DNA of 64,000 bases from Alphaproteobacteria bacterium HGW-Alphaproteobacteria-18 (lineage in GTDB: Bacteria; Pseudomonadota; Alphaproteobacteria; Caulobacterales; Hyphomonadaceae): the NCBI GenBank assembly GCA_002841155.1, contig PHEH01000003.1:1-64000 (forward strand), written 5' to 3'. The first letter of the stretch is position 1. Each line of letters starts with the position of its first letter. Positions 29,771 to 37,951 of the stretch are shown here, piece by piece. A program made the translations under genes and the position numbers. The notes under the pieces were generated by a model, which saw nothing but the letters and a program-made list of their open reading frames with translations, was not told where the DNA came from and searched no databases.

Positions 29771-29808
29771 GTTCATATACAAACATAATGCTTGCATATG
29801 AAACACTC
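29771..29808. promoter_or_regulatory. Putative IclR operators in the divergent fucose promoter region
   Basis: GTTCATATAC (29771-29780) and GCATATGAAAC (29794-29804) form an inverted pair. The segment ATATGAAACACTC (29796-29808) is identical to the one before iclR. The element lies 83 nt from the mutarotase start and about 125 nt before the fuconate dehydratase start, so it can serve both directions. Confidence 0.6.
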
Positions 29809-29868
29809 ATTCTTTAGCTAGTAAATATGAGACCGCCCATGAAGAAGCAGTCCAGCGGGAGGATAAGG

Positions 29869-29937
29869 ATGCGGCGCAGCGTAAGTTGCGACTCATCAAC
29901 TCTGCCGTTGACTCACCAAACTGGAACCCCGGCATGA
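29869..29937 (+). CDS. Leader ORF coupled to fuconate dehydratase
   Basis: A 22-codon frame with GGGAGGATAAGG directly before its ATG. Its TGA (29935-29937) overlaps the ATG of the fuconate dehydratase (29934) as ATGA, while that gene itself has no clear ribosome site. It may serve as a leader that delivers ribosomes to the dehydratase. In-frame ATGs at 29827 and 29839 could lengthen it to 36 or 32 residues. The peptide (Ser/Thr-rich, one Cys) resembles nothing I know. Confidence 0.45.
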   Translation: MRRSVSCDSSTLPLTHQTGTPA

Positions 29938-31235
29938 TTGAGAGCATCCAGGCACGCGATATCCGTTTCCCCACATCGCGGGACAGTCACGGCTCCGATG
30001 CAATGAATCCGGACCCGGACTATTCCTGCGCTTATGCCACGCTGAAAATGCGCGGCGGTGATCCGGATGGGAACGGCCTCACCTTCACGATAGGACGGGG
30101 TAATGATCTCTGCGTCGCTGCCATCAATGGCCTCGGCAAACATCTGATTGGCCGCAACCTCGACGAATTCGAGGCAGATCTCGGCCTTGCCTCCCGTCTT
30201 CTCCTGAATGACAGCCAGTATCGCTGGCTTGGCCCGGAAAAAGGTGTCGTGCATCTTGCCGCCGCCGCGCTCAACAATGCCGTCTGGGACGCGCTGTCAA
30301 AGCGCGCGGGCAAGCCGCTCTGGCGATATGTGGCGGATATGACGCCGCAACAGATCGTTTCCGCCATAGATTTCCGCCACATCGCGGACTTTCTCAGCGA
30401 GGAAGACGCCCTCGCGCGCCTGACGCAACAGGCCCCCGGCAAGGCCGCCCGCATCGAGCACCTCCTTCGCGAGGGCTACCCCGCCTACACGACCTCTGCT
30501 GGTTGGATTGGCTATTCGGATGCCCAGATCGTGAAGCTTCTGAAAGAGGCGTATGCGGAGGGCTGGCGTCACTTCAAGATCAAGGTCGGAGGCGATCTGG
30601 CCACCGATGTGCGCCGCTGCGCCCTTTTCCGCAATACGCTCGGCAAGGATGTAAAACTGAGCGTGGATGCCAATCAGGTCTGGAACATCGATCAGGCCGT
30701 AACAGCCATCAAGGCAATGGCGCTCTATGATATCTACTGGGTTGAGGAACCAACCAGCCCGGATGATGTGCTGGGCCACAAGGAAATCGCGCGCCAGGTT
30801 GCCCCTATTCAGCTGGCGACCGGTGAGCATGCCCACAACAAGGTTATGTTCAAGCAATTCCTCCAGGCGCAGGCCATCGGCTTCTGCCAGATCGACTCCT
30901 GCCGCCTTGCGGGCGTCAATGAGGTGATCGCGGTCATGCTGATGGCTGACAAGGCCGGCATTCCCGTCTGCCCCCATGCGGGCGGTGTGGGTCTCTGCGA
31001 ATATGTGCAGCATCTTTCGATGATCGATTATGTCTGCATCTCCGGCACAATGGAAAATCGCGTCATCGAACACGCCGCGCATTTGCACCAGCATTTCCGA
31101 AACCCGATTGAAATCCGCGAAGGGCGTTATCTGGCGCCTGCCGCCCCCGGATATTCGGTAGATCTCTGGCCGCAGAGTATAATTGATCACGAATTCCCGC
31201 ATGGCAGGGTCTGGGCGGGAGAGGCTGTCGCTTAA
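29934..31235 (+). CDS. L-fuconate dehydratase (enolase superfamily)
   Basis: Converts L-fuconate to 2-keto-3-deoxy-L-fuconate, step three of the non-phosphorylative L-fucose pathway described in Xanthomonas campestris. The 433-residue protein starts with the family-typical IESIQARDIRFPTSR and DAMNPDPDYS. Mandelate-racemase-type residues are visible: the KxK pair in HFKIKVGG, metal ligands in SVDANQVW (Asp), WVEEPTSPDD (Glu) and ATGEHAHN (Glu), and the catalytic His in CPHAGGVGLCE. An alternative TTG start at 29886 would add 16 residues not seen in the family. It heads a five-gene operon and overlaps the next gene as TAATG. Confidence 0.93.
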   Translation: MIESIQARDIRFPTSRDSHGSDAMNPDPDYSCAYATLKMRGGDPDGNGLTFTIGRGNDLCVAAINGLGKHLIGRNLDEFEADLGLASRLLLNDSQYRWLGPEKGVVHLAAAALNNAVWDALSKRAGKPLWRYVADMTPQQIVSAIDFRHIADFLSEEDALARLTQQAPGKAARIEHLLREGYPAYTTSAGWIGYSDAQIVKLLKEAYAEGWRHFKIKVGGDLATDVRRCALFRNTLGKDVKLSVDANQVWNIDQAVTAIKAMALYDIYWVEEPTSPDDVLGHKEIARQVAPIQLATGEHAHNKVMFKQFLQAQAIGFCQIDSCRLAGVNEVIAVMLMADKAGIPVCPHAGGVGLCEYVQHLSMIDYVCISGTMENRVIEHAAHLHQHFRNPIEIREGRYLAPAAPGYSVDLWPQSIIDHEFPHGRVWAGEAVA

Positions 31236-32227
31236 TGACCCCCGGCGCCCCCGCACTCCATTTGCCGGAATTCGGCCTCGGCGCTGCGGGGATTGGGAAT
31301 CTGTATACTGAACTTTCTGATGAGACGGCCCACTCCACCCTGTCTGCGGCCCATGATGCCGGGCTTGGATATGTGGATACCGCGCCGTTCTATGGACACG
31401 GCCTGAGCGAACAGAGAATTGGCAAACATATGCGGGCAACCGGGCAGCGCCCAGTCCTGTCCACCAAGGTTGGCCGGCGGCTGGAGCCCGCAGGCACCTC
31501 CCCTATACCTGATCATGGATTTGCCTCGCCCGCCCCCTTTGTCCCCGTCTTCGATTATTCTGCCGACGGTATTCGTGTCTCTTTCGAGGGAAGCCAGAGT
31601 CGCCTGGGGGTACAAGCAGTCGATATCCTGCTGCTGCATGACATCGGCGAGACGACACATGGCCCCGCCCATCGCAAGGTTCTGGCACAGGCGCTCGAAG
31701 AATCGCTGCCAGAAATGGCGGCCCTGAAATTTGAAGGCCGCACAAAATGGATCGGCCTGGGCGTCAACGAACTCGATGTCTGCCGGGATGTTCTGGAACA
31801 TTTCGACCTTGATGTCCTGCTGATAGCGGGCCGTTACACATTGCTGGAACACGCCTCTTCAGTGGATTTCCTGGATGAGTGCCACCGCGCAGGCGTCAAG
31901 GTGATCATTGGCGGCGCGTTCAATTCCGGGCTGCTTGCAGCCGCGCCCGGAGACCCTCAGCACTATGACTATGCGGCCGCGCCAACATGGGCCGTCAGGC
32001 GCGCCGCAGAGCTTCGGGAAATCTGCGAAGCCTTTGGGACATCCCTGCCCGCTGCCGCGCTCCGATTCTGCGCCGCACACCCCGCCGTCGCCTCCGTCAT
32101 CCCCGGCGCACGCTCACCAGATCAGGTCTGCCAAATCGCAGACTGGATAAAAGATGAGATCGATCAGGGCCTCTGGACCGCCCTGAAAGACAAGGGCCTC
32201 ATATCGAGGGACGCGCCGGTGCCGTGA
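31235..32227 (+). CDS. Aldo/keto reductase, probable L-fucose 1-dehydrogenase
   Basis: A NAD(P)-dependent AKR of 330 residues that by context oxidises L-fucose to L-fuconolactone (D-threo-aldose 1-dehydrogenase group). The AKR tetrad is visible: Asp48 and Tyr53 (YVDTAPFYG), Lys78 (STKVG) and His135 (LLLHD). The C-terminal part has the AKR cofactor segment AHPAVASVIPGARSPDQV. Start and stop overlap the neighbours by one nt each (TAATG and TGATG), so translation is coupled through the operon. The reaction is inferred from family and neighbours. Confidence 0.9.
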   Translation: MTPGAPALHLPEFGLGAAGIGNLYTELSDETAHSTLSAAHDAGLGYVDTAPFYGHGLSEQRIGKHMRATGQRPVLSTKVGRRLEPAGTSPIPDHGFASPAPFVPVFDYSADGIRVSFEGSQSRLGVQAVDILLLHDIGETTHGPAHRKVLAQALEESLPEMAALKFEGRTKWIGLGVNELDVCRDVLEHFDLDVLLIAGRYTLLEHASSVDFLDECHRAGVKVIIGGAFNSGLLAAAPGDPQHYDYAAAPTWAVRRAAELREICEAFGTSLPAAALRFCAAHPAVASVIPGARSPDQVCQIADWIKDEIDQGLWTALKDKGLISRDAPVP

Positions 32228-33066
32228 TGGACAGGATCGACGCCCATATGCATGTCTGGCGCCTTGCGCGCGGTGACTATGACTGGATGACCCCTGATCT
32301 TGGCGCCATCTACCGTGATTTGCAGATTGACGACATCTGGAACGCAGCAAGCGCAGCAGGCATCTCACAGACGATCCTCGTTCAGGCCGCAGCCACATCG
32401 GCAGAAACCGATTACCTTCTCTCTCTGGCGGCCGCCGATGATAGAGTGGCCGGCGTCATCGGCTGGGTGGATCTTGAGGCGCCCGGCGCGGCTCAGGAAA
32501 TCTCCCGCTACGCAAAAGACGCCCGGATACTGGGTCTGCGCCCAATGATCGCCGACCTTGCAGATCCGCACTGGATCCTGACCTCCTCCTTTGCGCCCTC
32601 CCTCGACGCAATGGCAGAGTATGGACTTGTTTTCGACGGTCACGCACGGGCAGATCTTGTCCCGGTGATGACACGTCTGGCTGATCTCCATCCGGCACTT
32701 AAAATCGTTCTGAACCACGCTGGAAAACCTCAGATCGCCAGCGGAAATCTGACCGCATGGCGCGACGATCTGCGCGCGCTCGGCCAAAGAGCAAACGTCA
32801 CGTGCAAACTCTCCGGCCTGCTCACTGAAGCGGACACACGTACAGATGACGCCGCCCTCGGCGAGGTCGTGGAACATATCCGGGACTGTTTCGGACCCGG
32901 CCGTATACTCTGGGGCAGCGACTGGCCGGTGCTGAACCTTGCCAGTACCTATGCCGAATGGGCCGCGCAGTCTGCGCGGTTGATAGATCGCTATTTTCCA
33001 GATCATCAGCATGCGGTTTGGTCCGACAACGCCCGGCGCATCTATTTAAACAGACCAGGAGCGTGA
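32227..33066 (+). CDS. L-fuconolactonase (amidohydrolase superfamily)
   Basis: Hydrolyses L-fuconolactone to L-fuconate, the second pathway step. The 279-residue protein is of the amidohydrolase_2 / COG3618 family: HxH motif in DAHMHVWRL near the N-terminus, the family run YDWMTPDLGAIYRD, a later His in VLNHAGKP, and the terminal GSDWPVLN with the metal Asp. The ATG at 32227 overlaps the preceding TGA; a GTG one codon earlier is possible. It lies one nt before the dehydrogenase gene that follows. Confidence 0.92.
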   Translation: MDRIDAHMHVWRLARGDYDWMTPDLGAIYRDLQIDDIWNAASAAGISQTILVQAAATSAETDYLLSLAAADDRVAGVIGWVDLEAPGAAQEISRYAKDARILGLRPMIADLADPHWILTSSFAPSLDAMAEYGLVFDGHARADLVPVMTRLADLHPALKIVLNHAGKPQIASGNLTAWRDDLRALGQRANVTCKLSGLLTEADTRTDDAALGEVVEHIRDCFGPGRILWGSDWPVLNLASTYAEWAAQSARLIDRYFPDHQHAVWSDNARRIYLNRPGA

Positions 33067-33067
33067 T

Positions 33068-33805
33068 ATGGGCCGTCTAGCAGGCAAGAAGGCACTGATT
33101 ACAGCCGCAGGCGCAGGCATCGGCCGGGCCTCTGCCGAGGCTTTTGCCCGCGAGGGCGCGCATGTCGTGGCAACGGACATCAGCGCCGAAAGCCTCGCCG
33201 CCCTGAAGGCAACGCCCAATATGGAAACACATGTTCTGGACGTGACCGACCCGCAGGCCATCGCGGATCTGTTCAACGCTCACGCCGACCTCGATATCCT
33301 GTTCAATGTCGCCGGCTGGGTACATCACGGCACGATTGAAGACTGCACCCGCGCAGACTGGGACCGCTCGCTACTCATCAATCTGACGTCAATGTATGAA
33401 ACCTCGCGGGCGGCACTGGCAAACATGCAGACACATGGCGGCGGCGTCATCCTCAATATGAGTTCGGTTGCATCCAGCGTTGTCGGCGCCCCCAACCGGT
33501 TCGCATACGGCGCAACCAAGGCCGGCGTGATCGGCCTGACCAAAGCTATAGCGGCAGACTATGCGGGCCGGAATATACGGTGCAACGCCATATGTCCGGG
33601 AACGGTTGATACGCCTTCCCTGCAAGGGCGCATGTCAGCGCAGGGAGATTATGAAACCGCGCGGCAGATGTTCATCGCGCGCCAGCCTATGGGCCGTCTC
33701 GGAACTGCCACTGAGATTGCGCATCTGGCAGTCTACCTCGCCTCGGACGAGGCCTCCTTCACAACAGGTGCCATTCACGTCGTAGACGGCGGCTGGACGA
33801 ATTAG
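33068..33805 (+). CDS. SDR, probable 2-keto-3-deoxy-L-fuconate dehydrogenase
   Basis: A short-chain dehydrogenase of 245 residues that by context oxidises 2-keto-3-deoxy-L-fuconate at C4 to 2,4-diketo-3-deoxy-L-fuconate. The cofactor loop reads AAGAGIG (residues 13-19, in place of TGxxxGIG). Asp37 after the second strand (ATDIS) favours NAD. The catalytic set is Ser132/133, Tyr147 and Lys151 (YGATK). CAGGAG lies before the ATG. It is the fourth gene of the operon, one nt after the lactonase and 11 nt before the hydrolase. Confidence 0.9.
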   Translation: MGRLAGKKALITAAGAGIGRASAEAFAREGAHVVATDISAESLAALKATPNMETHVLDVTDPQAIADLFNAHADLDILFNVAGWVHHGTIEDCTRADWDRSLLINLTSMYETSRAALANMQTHGGGVILNMSSVASSVVGAPNRFAYGATKAGVIGLTKAIAADYAGRNIRCNAICPGTVDTPSLQGRMSAQGDYETARQMFIARQPMGRLGTATEIAHLAVYLASDEASFTTGAIHVVDGGWTN

Positions 33806-33816
33806 GAGTTGAAGTC

Positions 33817-34659
33817 ATGAAGCTTTTACGAGTTGGGCCTCACAAGTGCGAAAAGCCGGCGATCATGGATTCCGAAGGAAATCTCCGGGATGTCAGCGAC
33901 CTTGTCGATGACTGGGATGGGCTTGCCCTTTCAGACAACGTCTTTGCTCAGCTGAGAAATATTGATCTCACCGCTTTACCCATTCTGCCTGCCGATAGCC
34001 GGATCGGCCCCTGTGTGGCAGATGTTGGAAAATTCATCTGTATCGGGCTTAATTATGCTGACCACGCAGCTGAAACGGGCGCAGCCGTTCCGGAAGAACC
34101 CGTCGTTTTCTTCAAGGCCACAAGCGCCATCTGCGGCCCGAATGACAAGCTGGAAATCCCTCGCCGGTCGGAGAAAACCGACTGGGAGGTTGAACTGGGA
34201 ATCGTCATCGGTAAACAGACCAAATATGTTTCTGAAGAACAGGCGCTGGAACACATCGCCGGCTATTGCGTCATCCATGATGTTTCGGAACGGGCTTTTC
34301 AGCTTGAAGGCACTGGTCAGTGGGTGAAAGGAAAAAGCGCCGATACGTTTGGCCCACTCGGCCCCTGGCTCGTCACCCGTGATGAGATCGCCGATCCGCA
34401 GAACCTGTCAATGTGGCTGAACGTGAACGGCGAAGCCATGCAGCGGGGGTCCACATCCACTATGATCTTCGGGGTGGCGCATATTGTCAGCTACCTGTCT
34501 CAATTCATGAGCCTTCAGCCAGGAGATGTGATTTCCACAGGCACGCCCCCCGGAGTTGGCCTGTCGCGGAAACCGCAGAAATTTCTGCGGGCGGGAGATG
34601 TCGTAACGCTGGGAATACAAGGACTTGGAGATCAACGTCAGGTCTGCGTCAACGCCTGA
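33817..34659 (+). CDS. FAH family hydrolase, probable 2,4-diketo-3-deoxy-L-fuconate hydrolase
   Basis: The last enzyme of the pathway, expected to split 2,4-diketo-3-deoxy-L-fuconate into pyruvate and L-lactate. The 280-residue protein is of the fumarylacetoacetate-hydrolase fold: ICIGLNYADHAAETG, FFKATSAICGPND, the metal-binding glutamates in DWEVELGIVIG, the Asp in VIHDVSERAFQ, and the C-terminal GDVISTGTPPGVG. All are conserved in the ureidoglycolate lyase / fuconate-pathway branch. It ends the operon; no strong terminator follows. L-lactate made here could be a substrate for the FMN oxidase at 12.5 kb. Confidence 0.92.
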   Translation: MKLLRVGPHKCEKPAIMDSEGNLRDVSDLVDDWDGLALSDNVFAQLRNIDLTALPILPADSRIGPCVADVGKFICIGLNYADHAAETGAAVPEEPVVFFKATSAICGPNDKLEIPRRSEKTDWEVELGIVIGKQTKYVSEEQALEHIAGYCVIHDVSERAFQLEGTGQWVKGKSADTFGPLGPWLVTRDEIADPQNLSMWLNVNGEAMQRGSTSTMIFGVAHIVSYLSQFMSLQPGDVISTGTPPGVGLSRKPQKFLRAGDVVTLGIQGLGDQRQVCVNA

Positions 34660-34799
34660 AGCGCCGATAAAGCCAGCCCGGAAAATGATCCCCTTCTGAC
34701 GATAACAGCCAAAGCAGGAACCTAAGCCTGCCATGAGACGTTCCATTGCCACGTCATGCTCGCAAGTCCTGCGGCATATGACAGATCACGGAGCCGAAC

Positions 34800-35408
34800 A
34801 TGCCCATCCAGAAGACACTCCCTGCCATCAATGTCCGCCGCGCGGTTACCGGGCTTGCAGTTTCACTCTCGCTCGCGCTCATAGCCCATCCCGCAGCAGC
34901 GAACACAGGCAGCAGTCCGGAAGCTGTCGTGGATAAGGCCGTGCAGCGCACCCTGTCCGCGCTCGAAGACGCCCGGATCAGCGATCAGGAAGCCGACGCC
35001 ATCCTTGAACTGATTGATATTGAGCGCGTTGCCCCCTTCACCATGGGCCGCCACTGGCGCACGATGGACGAGCCCACCCAGGCGCGCTTCATCGAGGCCT
35101 TCCACAAGTTTGCCCGCGTCCAGCTGCGCGAGCATCTTTCTGACTTCTCCTCTGCCGAGGTCGAAATTCTCCGCACGGTGGAACGCAAGCCGGGCGATGC
35201 CATCGTTACGACAAAGGTAACCGGCGCCGATTCTAAAGAGCATATGGTCAGCTGGCGTGTGAACGATAATGATGGCTGGAAAGTCACCGATATCGAAGCC
35301 ATGGGCCTGTGGTTTGCGATTGAACAGCGCGCCCAGTTCCAGGCGATGCTCGATCAGAATGGCGGCAATGTCAGCCAGCTGATCACTGAAATCGGCTCCG
35401 CCAGCTAG
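34800..35408 (+). CDS. mlaC: MlaC/Ttg2D family phospholipid-binding protein
   Basis: A periplasmic carrier of the Mla outer membrane lipid asymmetry system, moving phospholipids between the membranes. The 202-residue protein has a Sec signal (RRAVTGLAVSLSLALIAHPAAA) and the MlaC/Ttg2 body: FTMGRHWRTMDEPTQARFIEAF and FAxxLRxxL-like KFARVQLREHL. It stands alone: no mlaFED or mlaA is near, although these are often adjacent. A good terminator follows, so it is a separate unit. Confidence 0.88.
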   Translation: MPIQKTLPAINVRRAVTGLAVSLSLALIAHPAAANTGSSPEAVVDKAVQRTLSALEDARISDQEADAILELIDIERVAPFTMGRHWRTMDEPTQARFIEAFHKFARVQLREHLSDFSSAEVEILRTVERKPGDAIVTTKVTGADSKEHMVSWRVNDNDGWKVTDIEAMGLWFAIEQRAQFQAMLDQNGGNVSQLITEIGSAS

Positions 35409-35430
35409 GCCGCGCCACACCAGACACAAG

Positions 35431-35463
35431 CGGAGCCGGAAGCCATCAGGGCCTCCGGCTCCG
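35431..35463 (+). terminator. Terminator after mlaC
   Basis: A 10-bp perfect stem CGGAGCCGGA / TCCGGCTCCG, loop 13 nt, followed by TTTCATTT. It also separates mlaC from the convergent operon. Confidence 0.85.
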
Positions 35464-35487
35464 TTTCATTTGCGCACGAGGCGATGC

Positions 35488-36189
35488 CTAGTTCTTGCGC
35501 GCCGTGAACGGCGTATAGCTGCGGCAATTCATCGGCATACCCATCGAGGCCATGATGGCGGCTTCTTCCGGGGGCATGTCGATCTTGAAATTGAACAGCG
35601 AATAGCCCTTGATGAGGCGCGGATTCACAAGCGTGTAGCCATGGATCACGCTGGCCCCGCCCCCCGCGTGCTGATCATCCATCATGGTCCCGCGCCAGCT
35701 GTTCTCGCCGACTTTCGACCAGCGCTGTTCCACATTCCCCGGATCGGCAAGCTTGGAGGGATGAAACTTGCCGCCCCACTGAATGTTGCGACTTGTGCTT
35801 TTCAGTGTGCCCATCTCGACTCCCTTGCCGCGCAGCATCGGGCAGGCGCTGAGGTCGGTGGCCGCCATCTGGATAGACCAGTTGCCATCTTCCGGCGCCA
35901 TCGCATCGAACAGTTGCACATCGCACTGCCCCATGCCGCCATAGGCGATATTGATCTCTGTACGGTCTCCCGCCGTCCAGTAAGGATCGCGCCCCGGCAC
36001 CATCACCATAGTCTGGTCCTTGGCGCCCTTTGGCATCTTCTCGCCGGTGATCATCTCCATATCGGCGATGGTCAGATCCGCCAGCCTGCACTGACATCCG
36101 CCCGCCATCGTGCATTTGGCGATCACGAATTCCGCCTGCGCCGGAAGCGCCAGAAAGAACAGCGCAGCAAGTCCGAAAAGAATACGCAT
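35488..36189 (-). CDS. Secreted cysteine-rich protein of unknown function
   Basis: A 233-residue protein I do not recognise. The start at 36189 follows AAGGAG and opens with a clear signal peptide (MRILFGLAALFFLALPAQA). The mature part has six cysteines (CTMAGGCQC at its N-terminus, GQCDVQ, SACPML, MNCRSY near the end), suggesting disulphides, and no membrane segment. It is the last gene of the adhesin operon, four nt after the von Willebrand gene, so it may be a partner of that protein. Confidence 0.72.
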   Translation of the reverse strand: MRILFGLAALFFLALPAQAEFVIAKCTMAGGCQCRLADLTIADMEMITGEKMPKGAKDQTMVMVPGRDPYWTAGDRTEINIAYGGMGQCDVQLFDAMAPEDGNWSIQMAATDLSACPMLRGKGVEMGTLKSTSRNIQWGGKFHPSKLADPGNVEQRWSKVGENSWRGTMMDDQHAGGGASVIHGYTLVNPRLIKGYSLFNFKIDMPPEEAAIMASMGMPMNCRSYTPFTARKN

Positions 36190-36193
36190 GGGT

Positions 36194-37951
36194 CTAATTC
36201 TCCTTGGAAGGATCAAGCAGGGCTTCAAGTTCAGCGGCCGACAGCGCGCCGCGCTTCACTGGCGTACCGGATAGCCGTTTCATCGCCTCGTCCGGGCTGG
36301 CGGCCGCTTTGCCACCACTCTGAGAGGCAGGCTGCGGCGCAGCCTTCGCAGGCGCCGGCGATGCGCCAGAAGAGGACGCCAGCGTCAGGGTGAAATCATT
36401 CGCCTGGCCGGGAAGAATATCCACCACCGCGCGGTATTCGGCGCCCTTGTCGCTGGCAGCGGAAACCTCATACCGGCCCGGCTCAAACTCGCCCGTCGCG
36501 GTCGCCTGTTTCCTCGGCGGCGCCCAGACATCCGTTCCCGGAACATCCAGCGGAATGGCAGACCAGGAAACCGCCTCCCCCGCCGCGCTCTTGGGCAGGC
36601 GGAAGGTTGCGCGCACAAGCGGAATATCATCCTGCGTGGCGGCGCCTTGTGTGGCCACCGCTGCGCGTGCAGACAGCTCTGCGCTCGTTGGCTGAGCCTC
36701 ATCCTGGAACGGCACACCGACGCCAAATTTCCGCGAAAACATGATCTCGTAGCTGCTGGATAAGTACCGCAGTTCATAGATGCCCGGCTCGGCAGGCGCG
36801 GTCAGGCCCATTTTTCCATTTTTGCTCAACGAAAAGCCCCAGCTTTTGGTATAGACCTTTCCGGGGTCTCCGGGCTTGGCGATCACAATCCGCTGGCTGG
36901 CCTGATTGGGGCCGCGCCAGGTAAAATCGAAGCGTTTGCCCGGCGCGACTGTTCCGATCGCGTCAAAGCCACTGGATGAGGCGACAACCTCAATCGGCTG
37001 ACGCTCCGCAACCCCTTTGGAAGGCAACACCAGAATAAGGTCATACTCGCCAGGCTCAGTGGGCGCAGTCACGTTGAAAGGATTGTTGCCATGGGCGCCA
37101 GATCCGCCAATGACACTGTAGGAAGCATCGGTTCGCGGTGGCGGGGCGCCGCGCCGGGTAAAGCCGGCATAATCGGTGGGCTTGGCCGTGCCCTTGTAGG
37201 AAACCTTGTACGTATACCCCGCTTCTGCCTTCGGGCCGATGTCAAAGAAAGCCTGCGAGGGCGGCGGCGCCTGGGGCTCTGCCTCGGCAATCTGGCCGAG
37301 CGCATCGGAAAGCTCCTTCCCCGTCTGCGGGCGCAGCAGCAGGCCGCCCGTCGCCTCCGGAATACAGGAGAGCGCAGACGCCTCCTGCTCGGTAAGCCCG
37401 AAGCCAACCACATGCGCGCGGATCTCGATGCCTTCTGCAGCGAGTTCCGCAGCCAAGGCGCAGGGGTCCGCCTTGCAGGTTTCCAGCCCATCGGTCACCA
37501 GAATGATGTCCGCACGCTCCGCCGTCTTCGGGATCTGCGTCCGCGCCATGCGGATGGCGTCCGTCAGCGGCGTCATGCCGTTGGGCCGTATCTGATTGAC
37601 ACGCGAGGACAGCATCGCCGCGTCCTGAACGCCCGTCTCCGCAATCACTTCAATATCCGCGCAATCGCCCCGGCGGCGATGGCCATAAGCGATCACGCCG
37701 AGGGGTTCTGCCGCATTGCGTGTACGGAAATATTCGCCCATCACCTCGCGCGCCACTTCGATCTTCGTCGTCCCGCCCTTCAGCTGGCCCCACATGGAGC
37801 CAGACGCATCAAGGATCAGGATCGAGGCGCTCTCAGCCTCCTGCGCCTCGGCCATCAAGGCCGGGCCGGCGGCCAGAACCGCAGCGGCCGACAGGCCCGC
37901 GTATAAGGCGCGGCGTCGGCCGGCCAGCCATTGGGGTCTACGGATGTTCAT
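36194..37951 (-). CDS. Exported von Willebrand factor A domain protein
   Basis: A 585-residue exported protein. After a signal peptide, possibly with an Arg-Arg start (GRRRALYAGLSAAAVLAAG, ending about residue 37), comes a VWA domain (about 42-220) with a complete metal-ion adhesion site: DASGS (48-52), Thr126 in GMTPLTD and Asp153 in VTDGLETC. Two or three beta-rich repeats follow, each ending in TEPGEYDL / AEPGIYEL / FEPGRYEV, and an Ala/Pro-rich C-terminal linker. It overlaps the preceding lipoprotein gene by ATGA. The likely role is protein binding at the cell surface or in the periplasm, together with the adhesin. Confidence 0.88.
   Translation of the reverse strand: MNIRRPQWLAGRRRALYAGLSAAAVLAAGPALMAEAQEAESASILILDASGSMWGQLKGGTTKIEVAREVMGEYFRTRNAAEPLGVIAYGHRRRGDCADIEVIAETGVQDAAMLSSRVNQIRPNGMTPLTDAIRMARTQIPKTAERADIILVTDGLETCKADPCALAAELAAEGIEIRAHVVGFGLTEQEASALSCIPEATGGLLLRPQTGKELSDALGQIAEAEPQAPPPSQAFFDIGPKAEAGYTYKVSYKGTAKPTDYAGFTRRGAPPPRTDASYSVIGGSGAHGNNPFNVTAPTEPGEYDLILVLPSKGVAERQPIEVVASSSGFDAIGTVAPGKRFDFTWRGPNQASQRIVIAKPGDPGKVYTKSWGFSLSKNGKMGLTAPAEPGIYELRYLSSSYEIMFSRKFGVGVPFQDEAQPTSAELSARAAVATQGAATQDDIPLVRATFRLPKSAAGEAVSWSAIPLDVPGTDVWAPPRKQATATGEFEPGRYEVSAASDKGAEYRAVVDILPGQANDFTLTLASSSGASPAPAKAAPQPASQSGGKAAASPDEAMKRLSGTPVKRGALSAAELEALLDPSKEN

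Noticed and set aside
32224-32226. GTG as start of the fuconolactonase
   Set aside because: The ATG in the next codon overlaps the preceding stop in the same manner as other operon junctions and is the simpler choice.
34718-34740. Weak hairpin GCAGG / CCTGC after the FAH hydrolase gene
   Set aside because: Five base pairs only and no U-tract; not a convincing terminator.
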